The notes: generated from the sequence alone by a model not told the origin. DNA of 64,000 nucleotides from Anaeromyxobacter terrae (GCF_022690685.1 NZ_JALCYY010000026.1:1-64000), one strand, 5' to 3'; positions 53,702 to 62,852 are shown, counted from the stretch's first letter. Made by a program: numbers and translations.

Positions 53702-54610
53702 TCACCCCGCGCGCGCCTGCGTCCGACGGACGGCTTCCCCAATGAACCGGAAGATGCTGGTCGCCACGGTTAGTGCCAACTCTGCATCCTCGCGCTCGAT
53801 CTGCGCGCGAAGGTCTCGGACGTGAGCAGACTCGTTCCGCAGGTCGCGAAGGGCCTCCATGAGATCGGACAGCACTCTGCGCTTCGCCTCGTTCTCCTCG
53901 CCCGGTAGAAGCCAGTCCACCAGCGCATCGAACCGCTTCTTGCCGTCCTCGCCGGTCGTGGCCGCGGCGGCCTCAAGCGCCCGTCGCGCGTCGGTGACGA
54001 CAGTGGACCATTGGCCCTGCCGGAAGGCCGCTTGAGCCTCCCCAAGGACTTGCAGCGCCTTCTGGAATCGTTCGTGGCGCTTCATGGACGTGACGGCAAC
54101 CTCAAATGTCTCAACGGCATCGAAACCAAGCAGTGGGAGCAGCGCGACCCACTCGTCCCTGCCGATGGTCAGTCCGAAATGACAGGAGTCTGTCTCGGTC
54201 TTCGCGTGGAGCGAGAGAACCTGCGGCGTAGCGGTTCCTCCGACGTTGACCGACACTGTCGTGGTTCGGATCGGACGCCACACGGGCCGCAGCCAGACAT
54301 CAAGGCGGATCTCGACCGTCCGGCCCTGCCGCCAGTCCTCTACCCTGCGGATGAATGCTGCGCTGACGGGGAAGCAGAGTTCCACACGGACCAGCCCGTG
54401 TCCGTTCACCGTCTGCGGATGGATAGGGGAAAGCGCATCGCTCCAGTTCCCGGCCGCTAGGCCTTCGCTGTTGCAGGAGGCTGAATACTGAACCGCGAGA
54501 AGGTCGATGTCGTTATCGCCCTTCCACTGCAGTTCGACCGTTCGCCTCAACTCCATGAACGGCAAGAGGCGCGCCGAGAAGCGGCCTTCTGTAACGACAC
54601 CCCATCCCAT
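53702..54610 (-). CDS. Hypothetical protein with C-terminal HEPN-like motif
   Basis: Product of 302 residues in two parts. The first about 180 residues are beta-rich with an unknown fold. The last about 110 are helical and hold LRNESAH, an R-x4-H motif of HEPN RNases, in the usual helix-loop place. HEPN proteins are frequent in toxin-antitoxin and anti-phage systems. The ATG follows GGAGGA, slightly far. The gene sits between the hsdR scar and other defence genes, on the same strand as the scar. RNase activity is inferred from one motif only, and no antitoxin-like partner is obvious. Confidence 0.76.
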   Translation of the reverse strand: MGWGVVTEGRFSARLLPFMELRRTVELQWKGDNDIDLLAVQYSASCNSEGLAAGNWSDALSPIHPQTVNGHGLVRVELCFPVSAAFIRRVEDWRQGRTVEIRLDVWLRPVWRPIRTTTVSVNVGGTATPQVLSLHAKTETDSCHFGLTIGRDEWVALLPLLGFDAVETFEVAVTSMKRHERFQKALQVLGEAQAAFRQGQWSTVVTDARRALEAAAATTGEDGKKRFDALVDWLLPGEENEAKRRVLSDLMEALRDLRNESAHVRDLRAQIEREDAELALTVATSIFRFIGEAVRRTQARAG

Positions 54611-54776
54611 GGCGAGTTGACATCCTCCGTCGCCGCCAAATCCACGCGGCCGGTGAGACTTTACCGACCGTCTCTGACGTCAGCAGCGCTTGCTTGAAGT
54701 ACCCGGGTCTCTCGCTGCGCCGGCGAGTTGGGTGTCGCGGAGGCGCTCGGGCGCCACGCGGCCTAGATCGCCAGTT

Positions 54777-55169
54777 TCATCGCCCGCGACCAGGCGAGTT
54801 CATGAGCGTGGCGGCCCCTGCCATTCCGTCCACAAACTTCTTCATCGCCTGCTCGACCTGCTTCCACTCCGCCTGGTAGGTCGGGTGGAGGCGGTCCACT
54901 GGCGTGTCCGCGACGACGGTCTTGAAGTCGCCGACCGAGAGTCTGCCGACGTACTGGCCGGAACGAACCCTTCGCAGTCGTCTGGCATGCCGCGCCGCTC
55001 CGACACGGGCACGGGCCTTGGTGATGAACCCGGCGACACCGGACCTGACACCCTGGACCGCGTGCGTGACCGCCCACTTGATAGTCGGCACCAAGACGGC
55101 GGCGATCACGGCCCCTGTCAGCAGCGGGATCCAGTTCGTCGCCCAGTAGGTCAGGACCTGATCGAACAC
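54777..55169 (-). CDS. Small basic membrane protein
   Basis: Product of 130 residues with one hydrophobic segment (about 10-33), then an Arg/Lys-rich soluble tail (ARVGAARHARRLRRVRSG). GTG at 55169 with AGAGGA seven bases upstream is preferred over a TTG upstream. No family recognised. It stands in the defence island between the HEPN gene and a small Cys protein, all leftward, and could be a membrane partner of one of them. Coding status is moderately supported. Confidence 0.55.
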   Translation of the reverse strand: MFDQVLTYWATNWIPLLTGAVIAAVLVPTIKWAVTHAVQGVRSGVAGFITKARARVGAARHARRLRRVRSGQYVGRLSVGDFKTVVADTPVDRLHPTYQAEWKQVEQAMKKFVDGMAGAATLMNSPGRGR

Positions 55170-55191
55170 GCGACGTCCTCTTCCGACCAAT

Positions 55192-55401
55192 CTACTGCCT
55201 GGACTTCAGATCCCGAAGCTCCGCCTCCAACTTCCGCACCCGCTCGCGGAGGCGCTCTTCCGCCGCTGTCGCCTCGCTGCGCCCGAGGTCGTACGCGCAG
55301 GCTGCGCACTTATGGCGACCGACGCCGCCCTGGGACTCCGGTAGCGCGTTGAACGTCGCGGGCATCTTCCCGGAGTGGTCTGTGGCGCAGATCCTCGGCA
55401 T
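55192..55401 (-). CDS. Small CxxC coiled-coil protein
   Basis: Product of 69 residues: N-terminal MPRICATDHSGKMPATFN, a CAACAYDLGR piece with a CxxC, and a C-terminal heptad helix (about 45-69). GGGGGA before the ATG at 55401 is strong, and the longer upstream frame is rejected. Such short proteins with a KCAAC motif occur near mobile and defence genes, but I know of no assigned role. The Cys pairs could bind Zn and the helix could dimerise. It lies 22 bp ahead of the basic membrane protein gene. Confidence 0.6.
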   Translation of the reverse strand: MPRICATDHSGKMPATFNALPESQGGVGRHKCAACAYDLGRSEATAAEERLRERVRKLEAELRDLKSRQ

Positions 55402-55611
55402 GGCTCCCCCTTCCGCTCGAAGACGACACCGACACCGGCAGTGTGCCCCGACAAGCGCGGAAGGTGAAGTTCGAGTTCGCTGCGCCGGCCGGCCCCCTTC
55501 GTCGCTCTGGTTGGAGTTGGAATTCTCCGCTCGCATCCCCGGCCTGCGGGACGGCGCATGTCCACCCACCGTGGTACTTGGTTCGGAACTCTGCTCGAGG
55601 GGGGAAACGAA

Positions 55612-56181
55612 ATGAAGACGATGCTTGTGGCAGTGGCCGCCCTATCCACTGTCGGCTGCGTGCCGACGGTCCTGACGACGACATCCGAGTCGTTCCACAC
55701 GCTCGCGCAGGGATCGTACCAAACGGCGGCGAAACGGCAGGTATGGGGCCGCGCCCTGGAGCAGTTCCAGCGGCACAACGCGATCGTGACGGTCGCGGAC
55801 TATGAGGCGGGAATTCTCGCGTCGGGTGGGCAGCCGGCGGGGGTGATCCCATGCAACGCCTACCGTAGGCGCTGCGGGCTGACGGTCGGATGGCAGTTCA
55901 CGATGTCCGATGACGGGACGTCGCTGCTGTCCGTTCGGCGTGCAATCACCGGAGACGTCGAATATCTCGCCGGCTCTCTGCTCCAAGATGACCGCCGAGA
56001 AATGCTCGATTACGAGGCCGACACAATCCTAGCGGCTATCGTGGGCGAGCGCGGATCAGTTGCCCAGCGAAAGCCGCGGACGGCACCGCCGCCGCCGTCC
56101 CTGCTGCCCGTTGGGGCCAGGTGCTACGTCGGCTCCGAGTGCGCTTCGGGGCAGTGCGTGCTGGCGAAGTGCTCTAAGTAG
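55612..56181 (+). CDS. Hypothetical lipoprotein
   Basis: Product of 189 residues. ATG at 55612 with GGGGGAAA upstream. Lipoprotein signal ending LSTVGC (about residue 16). The body is an unknown alpha/beta domain, and the C-terminal 30 residues are Pro-rich followed by a Cys-rich finish (CYVGSECASGQCVLAKCSK), like small dickkopf-type Cys motifs in secreted bacterial proteins. Divergent from the leftward defence genes by 210 bp. No family recognised. Confidence 0.74.
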   Translation: MKTMLVAVAALSTVGCVPTVLTTTSESFHTLAQGSYQTAAKRQVWGRALEQFQRHNAIVTVADYEAGILASGGQPAGVIPCNAYRRRCGLTVGWQFTMSDDGTSLLSVRRAITGDVEYLAGSLLQDDRREMLDYEADTILAAIVGERGSVAQRKPRTAPPPPSLLPVGARCYVGSECASGQCVLAKCSK

Positions 56182-56619
56182 CGGCGTCCGCCCGCTGTCC
56201 TCGCAGCCCTCTCGCCGCCGAGCTTGAGGCTAGCCGCGACTCAAGGTGTGGATTGCCCGGTGGTCCGCGCACGAGGACCGGCATGCGAGCCTCTCGATCG
56301 GCACCGCGCACTACGGGCGCGTTCTCTTACACGACTTCGCGGGCTGCGAACTGGAGGAGTTCCTCGCCGCGACCGGGCTCGCGCCGCGCGATCTCCTCGC
56401 CAACCTCGATCACGCCCAGGTCAACGGGGTCACGGTACCGCTTCCCATGCGTGCCGGAGGCAGCCGCCTCGCGATCCGTCGGCCGCAGCTTGATCACCTT
56501 GCACCGCGAGCGGGTCGCACCTAGGCGGGATGCCGACTGTTCGTCACCTGCATACCTCCCCCCTGACCTCTGACTCCGGGTGATTCCGCCCTGCACGCGT
56601 GGACAGGACAGGCTACAGC
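56182..56619. other. Gap with primase relic
   Basis: 438 bases between the lipoprotein stop and the SIR2 stop. They hold the primase zinc-finger relic listed next. Otherwise nothing recognisable. Confidence 0.45.
56246..56524 (+). pseudogene. Relic of a CHC2-type primase zinc finger
   Basis: A 92-codon frame starting at GTG reads AHEDRHASLSIG, then GRVLLHDFAGCELEEFLAATGL. This matches the start of phage/plasmid primases (xxCPAHxDRxPSLSI... GRxLLHCHAGC). The usual first Cys is Trp and the inner Cys-His pair is lost (DF replaces CH), so the zinc site is broken, and the primase body does not follow. It is thus a dead scrap of a mobile element within the island. Confidence 0.52.
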
Positions 56620-57729
56620 CTATGCTCCCTGAACAGACTCAAGTTCCAAGAGATCCTCTAAGTCACCCAGTGAATGCCCGAAACCACCTTGCAGATGAAC
56701 GACGCGCTTCCGCATGACCGGGCTCAGCTGCGTTTGGAGTCGATCATGCGCCACCGAATCTGGGTTTATGACCACAATTCTGCGGATGCGGGTGTCTCCG
56801 GCGAGCCCGAGTCCCAAGAGGTACTGGAAGTAAAGGTCCGTCTCGGGGAAGGAATAGCCGATGAAGACGAGGTAGCGGGCCTCCGAGAGCGCATGCGCTG
56901 CTAGGCGCCACACGTTTCGAAGCAGTCTGTTGTCCGACTTGTTCCACGTTGGCGGCACGACGAGAGGCTCGTTGGGGAAGGTGGTGCGGCACTCTTCGTG
57001 GCGCAAATCCTGAAGCCGATCTCCGAGATCTAGCTCTACTTCAATCGGTCGGTCATCGAACCCCGGGCGGAAAGTGTAATTCTTGAAGTACGCCCCCAAG
57101 TCATATGAAGCGACGTAGGATTCACACTTTGGGCAGCTTCCCCAGTTCAACGAACCATGGAGTTTCAGAAGTGGGATCGCCCGCGCGTTGGGAGCACCTT
57201 CAGACAGGCCGTATGAGTACGCTACCTGGTGCCAGTGGAGCGCAAAGTCCAGAGCGAGATCGTAATTGAGAGTGATGATCGCCGGTCTTATTGGACGCTT
57301 GACCTCTGCGGGATTCCTCGCTTTCACCAACAGCTCTACGAACCTCGAGTATGACGGTGCCGGCGCAAGTTGGTTGTTGGAGAACCGGAGTCTGACGGTT
57401 GCCTGAAGCGTCCGTGCGATCACCCGCGTCATCGCACGTCGGGTCTCCATGATCCTCGCCGGCTCGTTGATGGAGCCAAGGCGTCCAATCATCGCGCCCA
57501 TTTCGAACGCACTGAAGACCTTCTCAAGATCATAGGTGTCCAGAGCCATCTGCGCCTGGACGCTCTTCAACGCGGCGATGGACTCGAAGACTCGTTCGAA
57601 GTGTTCGACATCCGTTCCGGCCTTCCCTCGAAGCCTCAGCTCGTCAGCGACATCCAGGAAGTCCGCCATGAGCGGAGCGCCGCACTCCTTGGACGCCCCT
57701 GCGCCGAGAATGAAGACAGCATCAGCCAT
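56620..57729 (-). CDS. SIR2-family NADase-like defence protein
   Basis: Product of 369 residues, almost all one SIR2 domain. NAD-binding GAGAS at residues 9-13, TLNYD (about 168) with the catalytic Asn, KLHGS (about 200), SCPKC, and FIGYSFPETD near the end. SIR2 proteins of this kind deplete NAD+ to abort phage infection. No additional TPR, SLOG or Argonaute part is present. ATG at 57729 with GAGGCG upstream. The 50-codon upstream extension is not credible. The gene has visibly lower GC than the island's neighbours, a sign of transfer. Function as defence is inferred from family. Confidence 0.9.
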   Translation of the reverse strand: MADAVFILGAGASKECGAPLMADFLDVADELRLRGKAGTDVEHFERVFESIAALKSVQAQMALDTYDLEKVFSAFEMGAMIGRLGSINEPARIMETRRAMTRVIARTLQATVRLRFSNNQLAPAPSYSRFVELLVKARNPAEVKRPIRPAIITLNYDLALDFALHWHQVAYSYGLSEGAPNARAIPLLKLHGSLNWGSCPKCESYVASYDLGAYFKNYTFRPGFDDRPIEVELDLGDRLQDLRHEECRTTFPNEPLVVPPTWNKSDNRLLRNVWRLAAHALSEARYLVFIGYSFPETDLYFQYLLGLGLAGDTRIRRIVVINPDSVAHDRLQTQLSPVMRKRVVHLQGGFGHSLGDLEDLLELESVQGA

Positions 57730-57908
57730 GATCGCCTCGCAGACCGAATCGTAGCGCGGGTTGTATCTAGCTACCCTACTTGCGCAGTACGACATGGTCG
57801 GATGCGGGCGCGGGATACCTCCCGGCCGCGTCCCCCGCCGGTGCACCATCACGACCACGGCAGTACGGCCGTTCCGCACGTCCGCCGGTCCCAGGAACTC
57901 CTCGAATG

Positions 57909-58643
57909 CCTATCAAGAAGTCCGCGCCCTACACCGTCACGGATCCTCAAGGACGCCTTCCGGCGTTCATGCAGTACCTCGACTCCCTCGTTGCTCGCGC
58001 GGTGAACGCCTCGCTCGGCCGCTTCAAGGGCTTCTGGGCGACCGACGGGAGCTACAGCGCGGTCGAACCCCTCGACGCCGCGGATGTCCTCGCGAAGACG
58101 GCGTACGTGCTCGCGAACCCCGTCGCCGCCGGGGCTCGTCCGGCGCGGCGCGCAGTGGCCGGGCCTCTGGACCGCTCCCGAGCAGATCGGGAACACCAAG
58201 CTCACGGCTCCCTGGCCGAAGATCTTCTTCGATCCCAAAGGCTACCTTCCAGACAAGCTGGAGCTCGAGCTGAGTTGCCCTGCAGGCTTCGCCTCCGTCG
58301 CAGAGTTCCGGGCGCTGCTCTCGGCCGCGCTGCAGGATCTCGAGCAGAGGCACCAGCAGGAGCTCGCCGCCCAGGGCCGGCGGTTCCTCGGCGTCCCTCG
58401 GGTGCTGGCGCAGAACCCCTTCGCGCGTCCGCCCGCCGGCGAGCCCCGCTTCGAGAGCTCAAGCCGGATTGCGGCGCGCGACAAATGGAGGAGGATCGAA
58501 GGCCTCCTCCGCCTGAAGTCCTTCGTACACGAGTACCGGCTGGCCTTGGCCAGGTGGAGCTCGGGCGCACGGAGCGTGGTCTTCCCCGCCGCACCTACCT
58601 CCTGCGCGTCCTCCACGGCGTCCAGTGCCCTGGCGCAGCGTAG
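57909..58643 (+). pseudogene. REP-associated tyrosine transposase, truncated and frameshifted
   Basis: Sequence of a Y1 (IS200-like) transposase of the REP-associated (RAYT) kind. Residues like VTDPQGRLPAFMQYLDSLV and VLAKTAYVLANPVAAG are in one frame, then after the GGGG at 58131-58134 the match continues one frame further (LVRRGAQWPGLWTAPEQIG ... ARDKWRRIEGL), and around 58590 it returns to the first frame (TYLLRVLHGVQC). A +1 and a -1 slip thus disable the middle part. The N-terminus with the HUH (His-hydrophobic-His) motif is missing. It is a dead transposase. Confidence 0.82.
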
Positions 58644-58806
58644 AACCCTCCCGCTCCCCCTTCATCCCCTCAGCTCTGTCCGTTCCATGTGCGCTTCGCT
58701 TGGCGGCGGTGTGCGCGAAACCGGCAGTTCCCGCTTACGCGACGCGCCCACAGCGCGTCGAATGCCCCTCGCAGGGACGTGGTTCTCCAGTTACTCGCGG
58801 TCCTCT

Positions 58807-58889
58807 ACGCCCGACTCGCGAATCGAACGCCTCTCCCGCCCTGCTCCGCCCTGTCTGTCGCGGCTCGGTTACTCCCGGTCGGGGCCCCG
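58807..58889. repeat. Direct repeat copy A (left of Hachiman cassette)
   Basis: The first 57 bases match copy B (63194-63250) with only two differences. Then there is a four-base insert, and the last 22 match with two differences. Same orientation as copy B. It lies in the gap between the transposase relic and hamB. The two copies enclose about 4.3 kb containing hamB, hamA and the hamA promoter. Confidence 0.87.
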
Positions 58890-58927
58890 GCATGCACGTG
58901 AACCGCCCTTACCCACGGGCGGGTGCA

Positions 58928-61900
58928 CTAAAGACCGCGCAGGACCTCTCGTTCCAGGATCTGGCTGAAGTAAAGGGGATACGACCTCACTGTCGCCTCG
59001 GCGTCGCGGGCTTTCGACCGAAGCGCCGCCATGGACTCTGCCGGGTCGCCCTCTTCTCCGATCAGGGCCGCCAACTCCGTCGCCAGAACCCGATCCGCGA
59101 AGCCTGCTTCGTAGATGGTCACAGCCGTTGGGGATCCCAAGCCGTACCTCATCCGCTTTTGAAGCTCCTGGAGGATTGCGACCGTCTCCTCCACGTCCTC
59201 GTACGCGGTCCCTACGATCTCGGCGATCCCTCCGACGAGAAGCGCCCCGTCGAAGCCCAAGACGTTCTCGCCCATGTCAACGACGAGATCGATGTTCGGC
59301 CTACGTGCGCGGGGTCCTGTCCCGATACGAACACCCGCGCGTCCGGCACCATCCAGCAGGTCGGAAAATGCTCTCCCGTTCACCCATCCCCGCGCGAACT
59401 CCTCCACTGCTGTTCCCGGAGTCCATTTCCTGAACCCCTCATCCCGCACCCGAGTGGCCAGAAGCGGCCAGCAGACCGCCAAGGCCTCATCGGCGCTTTC
59501 GCAGGCCCGCAGTCCGTCTATGTTGCTCGCAACCCAAGCCTCGATGGCCATCGCGTCGGCTAGACCATACAGCATCCGGCCGAATGCACTTCGCTTAGGA
59601 ACATCAGTCGCGCGCGCGGCAACGTTGGCAGCCAGCTTCCCGAATAGCTTCTTCAACTGAGAGCGCTGCTCGGCCGACGCGAGGTGGTAGGCGAGGGTCC
59701 TCTCGGACAGCGCCGTTGCCTCCTCTACTGCCTTCGCCTCCTCAGCGGTCGGCCAGTGAGCCAACAGGAAACTCTCGACAGAAGCGAGGATCTCCCGTCG
59801 CCGCGACAACTGACGCCGAAGGCCCTCTCGGCTGAACCACTTCCTCTCAAGTGCTTTCGCCGCCTCTTCGATCCATGCTCCGTCACCCTGCGCGTCCGCC
59901 ACGTAGGCATCAACGATCATGAGCGGATCCACCTTTAGCGATACTCGCGCACCATCGCTCTGAAATGGCCCCAACGCGGACAGCAGCGTGCTTGCACAGG
60001 GCTCCGCATTGCTTACTTGAAGCAGTGCCTTGAACTCCTGCCAATCACTATCTTTCGCCGCGCGCTCGTCATAGATCGACGGGTCCGCAAAGAGGATGCT
60101 GCCCTCGGTGTGCATCCCCGACCGCCCCGCCCGGCCGATAAGGTTGTGAAAATCGCGCACCTTGATCTTCTCGCCACCCTGCCGAGTAGTCGTTACTACC
60201 AGATACCTGATCGGGAGGTTCACGCCTTGGGCGAGCGTCGAGGTACACACAACGAAGCGCGCCAATCCTTCCTTCATCGCATACTCTACGGCTAGGCGCA
60301 CACCGTGCGGAGTGTTGCCGTAATGAGTCAATACTCCGATCTTGGCAGCTCGCGTCGCGGGGGCTTGGCCCCCAAGATGCCGCTCATAAAGGCGTGCGAT
60401 ACGCGCGACCTCGTCCGCGTTGGACGCTGCGAGAGGCGGCTCCATCGCGACCTGCCGATCGAACGCATCCAAGACTACGTCTGACATGGTTGCGACGGAG
60501 TCTTTCCTGCCGCAGAAGACCGCGACGGCTCCGTTTCGCACCAGCTTCAGCGCCAGGTATAGCCCTACCGACCGCCCGTCCCCCTTCGTGGGGAACGTTC
60601 GCTGCTTCGTCTCCTTTCCCCTCAGTTGAAGCGGAAGGGAGCGGATAACTCGCGGGACGAAATATTCCTCGTTATCGGGGTTATCCGCTTCGACGAACTG
60701 CAGCTGCCCCATTGCCGGCTGCCAGCTCGCAAACGCCACCGACCGCTCTGTAGGAAGCAGGTGGCTGCCAGACACAACTACACCGCCATCCCCGTTGAGC
60801 CACCGCCCTATCTCGCCGCCGTTGCTGATCACGGCAGAGATCAAGACCTTCTGAGCACCTGCTGGCACCAGTTGCTTCAGGGACGTAAGAAGCAATTCGT
60901 ACGTCACACCCCGCACACCGGCGTCGAATTGGTGTCCCTCGTCGAGCACAAGAACGCCGATGCGCGCCGCCAGCTCGGGGTCGTGCCTAAGAACGTAGAC
61001 AAGCTTCTCAGGTGTCACAACGATGACGCCTCGTTCGCTCACCAGGTCCGCGACGGCAAAGTCGGCCTGGAAGACATCCGACAACTCGTTGATGCGAACG
61101 TCCTCTGCAGCGAAAGCGCGACTCAGGTTGTCACGGATCTCGTGACACAGTGCTCGGAACGGTGCCACCACGACTGCGAGCTGCGCGCGACCACTCAAGA
61201 ACGCGCTGCGGATGACAAGCTCCGTCGCACGGCTCTTGCCCGCGCTTGTTGGCATCTGCACAACCGCCGACTTGCCCGAGAAGATCCCCTCCTTCCCGAG
61301 CAAACGCTGGGCGGGCCACAGTTCTCGAACGAAAGACCTCTTTGCCAGGGCTACGTTCCAGGCGTCCCTGGGTAGTTGCGAGAAGACGGGCAGGCATTTG
61401 ATCGCCGACGTGTCTACCCTTTTCATAGCTACAGCCCGAATCGTGTCCGCCACCAGCAATTCGCGAGGCGTCCCCCCCTCATACGCCATCTGCCTCAGTG
61501 ACTTCGCAGCAGCCGCTACCTCATCTTCGCCGGACTGAGCGGCGAAGAAGCGAGAGACTGTTCTCGCCACCGCTTGAGCGGGAATCGTGTACGGCCCCTC
61601 TGGCACATCCATGGCTTCACCGAAGTTCCCGCGTAGCAGCCACGTCAACAGGACCTCTAGCCCAGAACCGCCGATCGCGATCCCAGGATAGGGGATTTCC
61701 GACACCAAGACGCTCGATGTTCCCGGCAGGTCACTCAGGTAGTAGGCCGAGGCAGCCAAGAGCCCCAGATGTACATCCGGCACGCCCGCCAGATGCGAAC
61801 GACGGTAGGCGTCGAAGTACCGCGCAGAAAATCGAGCCGACGCCGCCAGGTTTGCAGTGTGTGACGAGTCGATTTCTCCTGGCCCCACATTCGCAGCCAG

Positions 61901-62050
61901 ATCTCCAAGCATGCCTACGGCAAGGCGGAGGAGCCGCGATGGATCCCGGTGGATCGCGATATGTTCTGCCTCTGGAAGCCCGTACTCGTACATCTTGGAT
62001 TTTGACTGAGTCACTGCGAGCAGCGTCCGCGAGCGCTGGTCAGGCTTCAT
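58928..62050 (-). CDS. hamB: HamB-type defence helicase (Hachiman)
   Basis: Product of 1040 residues, a superfamily 2 helicase. A long N-terminal helical part (1-240), Walker A TSAGKS (268-273), DEGH (370-373), and GRAGRSG in the second RecA domain (about 660), with a C-terminal helical region after about 720. Paired with a DUF1837 nuclease gene (hamA), it fits HamB of the Hachiman system, which clears phage DNA. ATG overlaps hamA by 11 bases, with AGGAGG inside hamA, so the two are coupled. Lower GC than the region to the left points to transfer. The alternative name AbpB covers the same pair type. Confidence 0.86.
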   Translation of the reverse strand: MKPDQRSRTLLAVTQSKSKMYEYGLPEAEHIAIHRDPSRLLRLAVGMLGDLAANVGPGEIDSSHTANLAASARFSARYFDAYRRSHLAGVPDVHLGLLAASAYYLSDLPGTSSVLVSEIPYPGIAIGGSGLEVLLTWLLRGNFGEAMDVPEGPYTIPAQAVARTVSRFFAAQSGEDEVAAAAKSLRQMAYEGGTPRELLVADTIRAVAMKRVDTSAIKCLPVFSQLPRDAWNVALAKRSFVRELWPAQRLLGKEGIFSGKSAVVQMPTSAGKSRATELVIRSAFLSGRAQLAVVVAPFRALCHEIRDNLSRAFAAEDVRINELSDVFQADFAVADLVSERGVIVVTPEKLVYVLRHDPELAARIGVLVLDEGHQFDAGVRGVTYELLLTSLKQLVPAGAQKVLISAVISNGGEIGRWLNGDGGVVVSGSHLLPTERSVAFASWQPAMGQLQFVEADNPDNEEYFVPRVIRSLPLQLRGKETKQRTFPTKGDGRSVGLYLALKLVRNGAVAVFCGRKDSVATMSDVVLDAFDRQVAMEPPLAASNADEVARIARLYERHLGGQAPATRAAKIGVLTHYGNTPHGVRLAVEYAMKEGLARFVVCTSTLAQGVNLPIRYLVVTTTRQGGEKIKVRDFHNLIGRAGRSGMHTEGSILFADPSIYDERAAKDSDWQEFKALLQVSNAEPCASTLLSALGPFQSDGARVSLKVDPLMIVDAYVADAQGDGAWIEEAAKALERKWFSREGLRRQLSRRREILASVESFLLAHWPTAEEAKAVEEATALSERTLAYHLASAEQRSQLKKLFGKLAANVAARATDVPKRSAFGRMLYGLADAMAIEAWVASNIDGLRACESADEALAVCWPLLATRVRDEGFRKWTPGTAVEEFARGWVNGRAFSDLLDGAGRAGVRIGTGPRARRPNIDLVVDMGENVLGFDGALLVGGIAEIVGTAYEDVEETVAILQELQKRMRYGLGSPTAVTIYEAGFADRVLATELAALIGEEGDPAESMAALRSKARDAEATVRSYPLYFSQILEREVLRGL

Positions 62051-62852
62051 CGGCAGCCCTCCTGTAAAGCTCGTGAACGAGGTCCATCAGATCAATCCCG
62101 TTAATGACCATCAGGACGAGATTGGCGGTTTTGGGATGCGCTGAAGCGTTCACCTCCGCAACCTCAGCTGCCGGGACGGCGGCACAAGAGACAACCGCAG
62201 CGGCTCCGTACACCTCGCGGTAGGGGCGATCTTCTAGGTTCTGAAAGCGTTCAACCCGCTTGGCGTCTGCCTTTCGCAGCCCGTCAAGAAGACGCTGCTT
62301 GATCGCGTTGAGGCTCTCGGCCTTCCTCATCTCGTCCTTCGCCGAGTCTTCGATCGCGTCCTTGAGCCGCACAACTGCCTTCGATCCCAGACTGGCCTTC
62401 GACTCGAAGACCGCCAGCGTGTCCTTCGCGTCGTCTCCTTCCTTTCCGACGCACAAGAAGCCGATGATGTCGCTTCCCTTGGTCGATTCATTCCGAACCG
62501 TCTTGTTGTTGTAGCGCGTCCTCGGGACCCAGAACCCGAGCGCAAATTCGACATAATCGGCAACAAGAACCTCGGCGAAGTCACCTGACCGGATACTTGG
62601 CCCAGGAGGATCGAACTGGTCTGGGAACTTTATCTTGCGCAGGTACTCCGCCCGGCTGAGTCCCGTGCCATCCCGAAGTGCATCAATTTGCCCATCGTCG
62701 CAGTACTGACTCCTGAAGTGTTTCGCCCACGCGCGAAGAACGACTTCGTCCTTCTGGTGGCGAAGCTCAAGCACCTGCACGTTCCTTCCGTCGGCCGTCT
62801 TGAGCGGCGTACTGGGATCGACGAGCCACGCCAAGTGGGGCGGCGAAGGCAT
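62040..62852 (-). CDS. hamA: HamA-type DUF1837 nuclease (Hachiman)
   Basis: Product of 270 residues, DUF1837 family. PD-(D/E)xK nuclease residues are E94 (GDFAE), D128 (KGSDIIGF), E150 and K152 (FESK). An adjacent helical part ends with NLVLMVINGIDLMDLVHELY. HamA is the DNA-cutting or effector partner of HamB. ATG at 62852 has GGGGGGAG five bases ahead. A start 25 codons upstream (62927) lacks a site and is rejected. First gene of the two-gene operon. Confidence 0.86.
   Translation of the reverse strand: MPSPPHLAWLVDPSTPLKTADGRNVQVLELRHQKDEVVLRAWAKHFRSQYCDDGQIDALRDGTGLSRAEYLRKIKFPDQFDPPGPSIRSGDFAEVLVADYVEFALGFWVPRTRYNNKTVRNESTKGSDIIGFLCVGKEGDDAKDTLAVFESKASLGSKAVVRLKDAIEDSAKDEMRKAESLNAIKQRLLDGLRKADAKRVERFQNLEDRPYREVYGAAAVVSCAAVPAAEVAEVNASAHPKTANLVLMVINGIDLMDLVHELYRRAADEA

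Noticed and set aside
57780-57908. Extension of the transposase frame upstream to 57780
   Set aside because: The residues there show no transposase similarity and overlap the SIR2 promoter. Homology begins only near 57930.
58807-58889. T-arm-like GTTCGATTC on the reverse strand of the direct repeat, suggesting a tRNA integration site
   Set aside because: Only three of five T-stem pairs form and no acceptor or anticodon stem can be drawn, so it is not a tRNA end.
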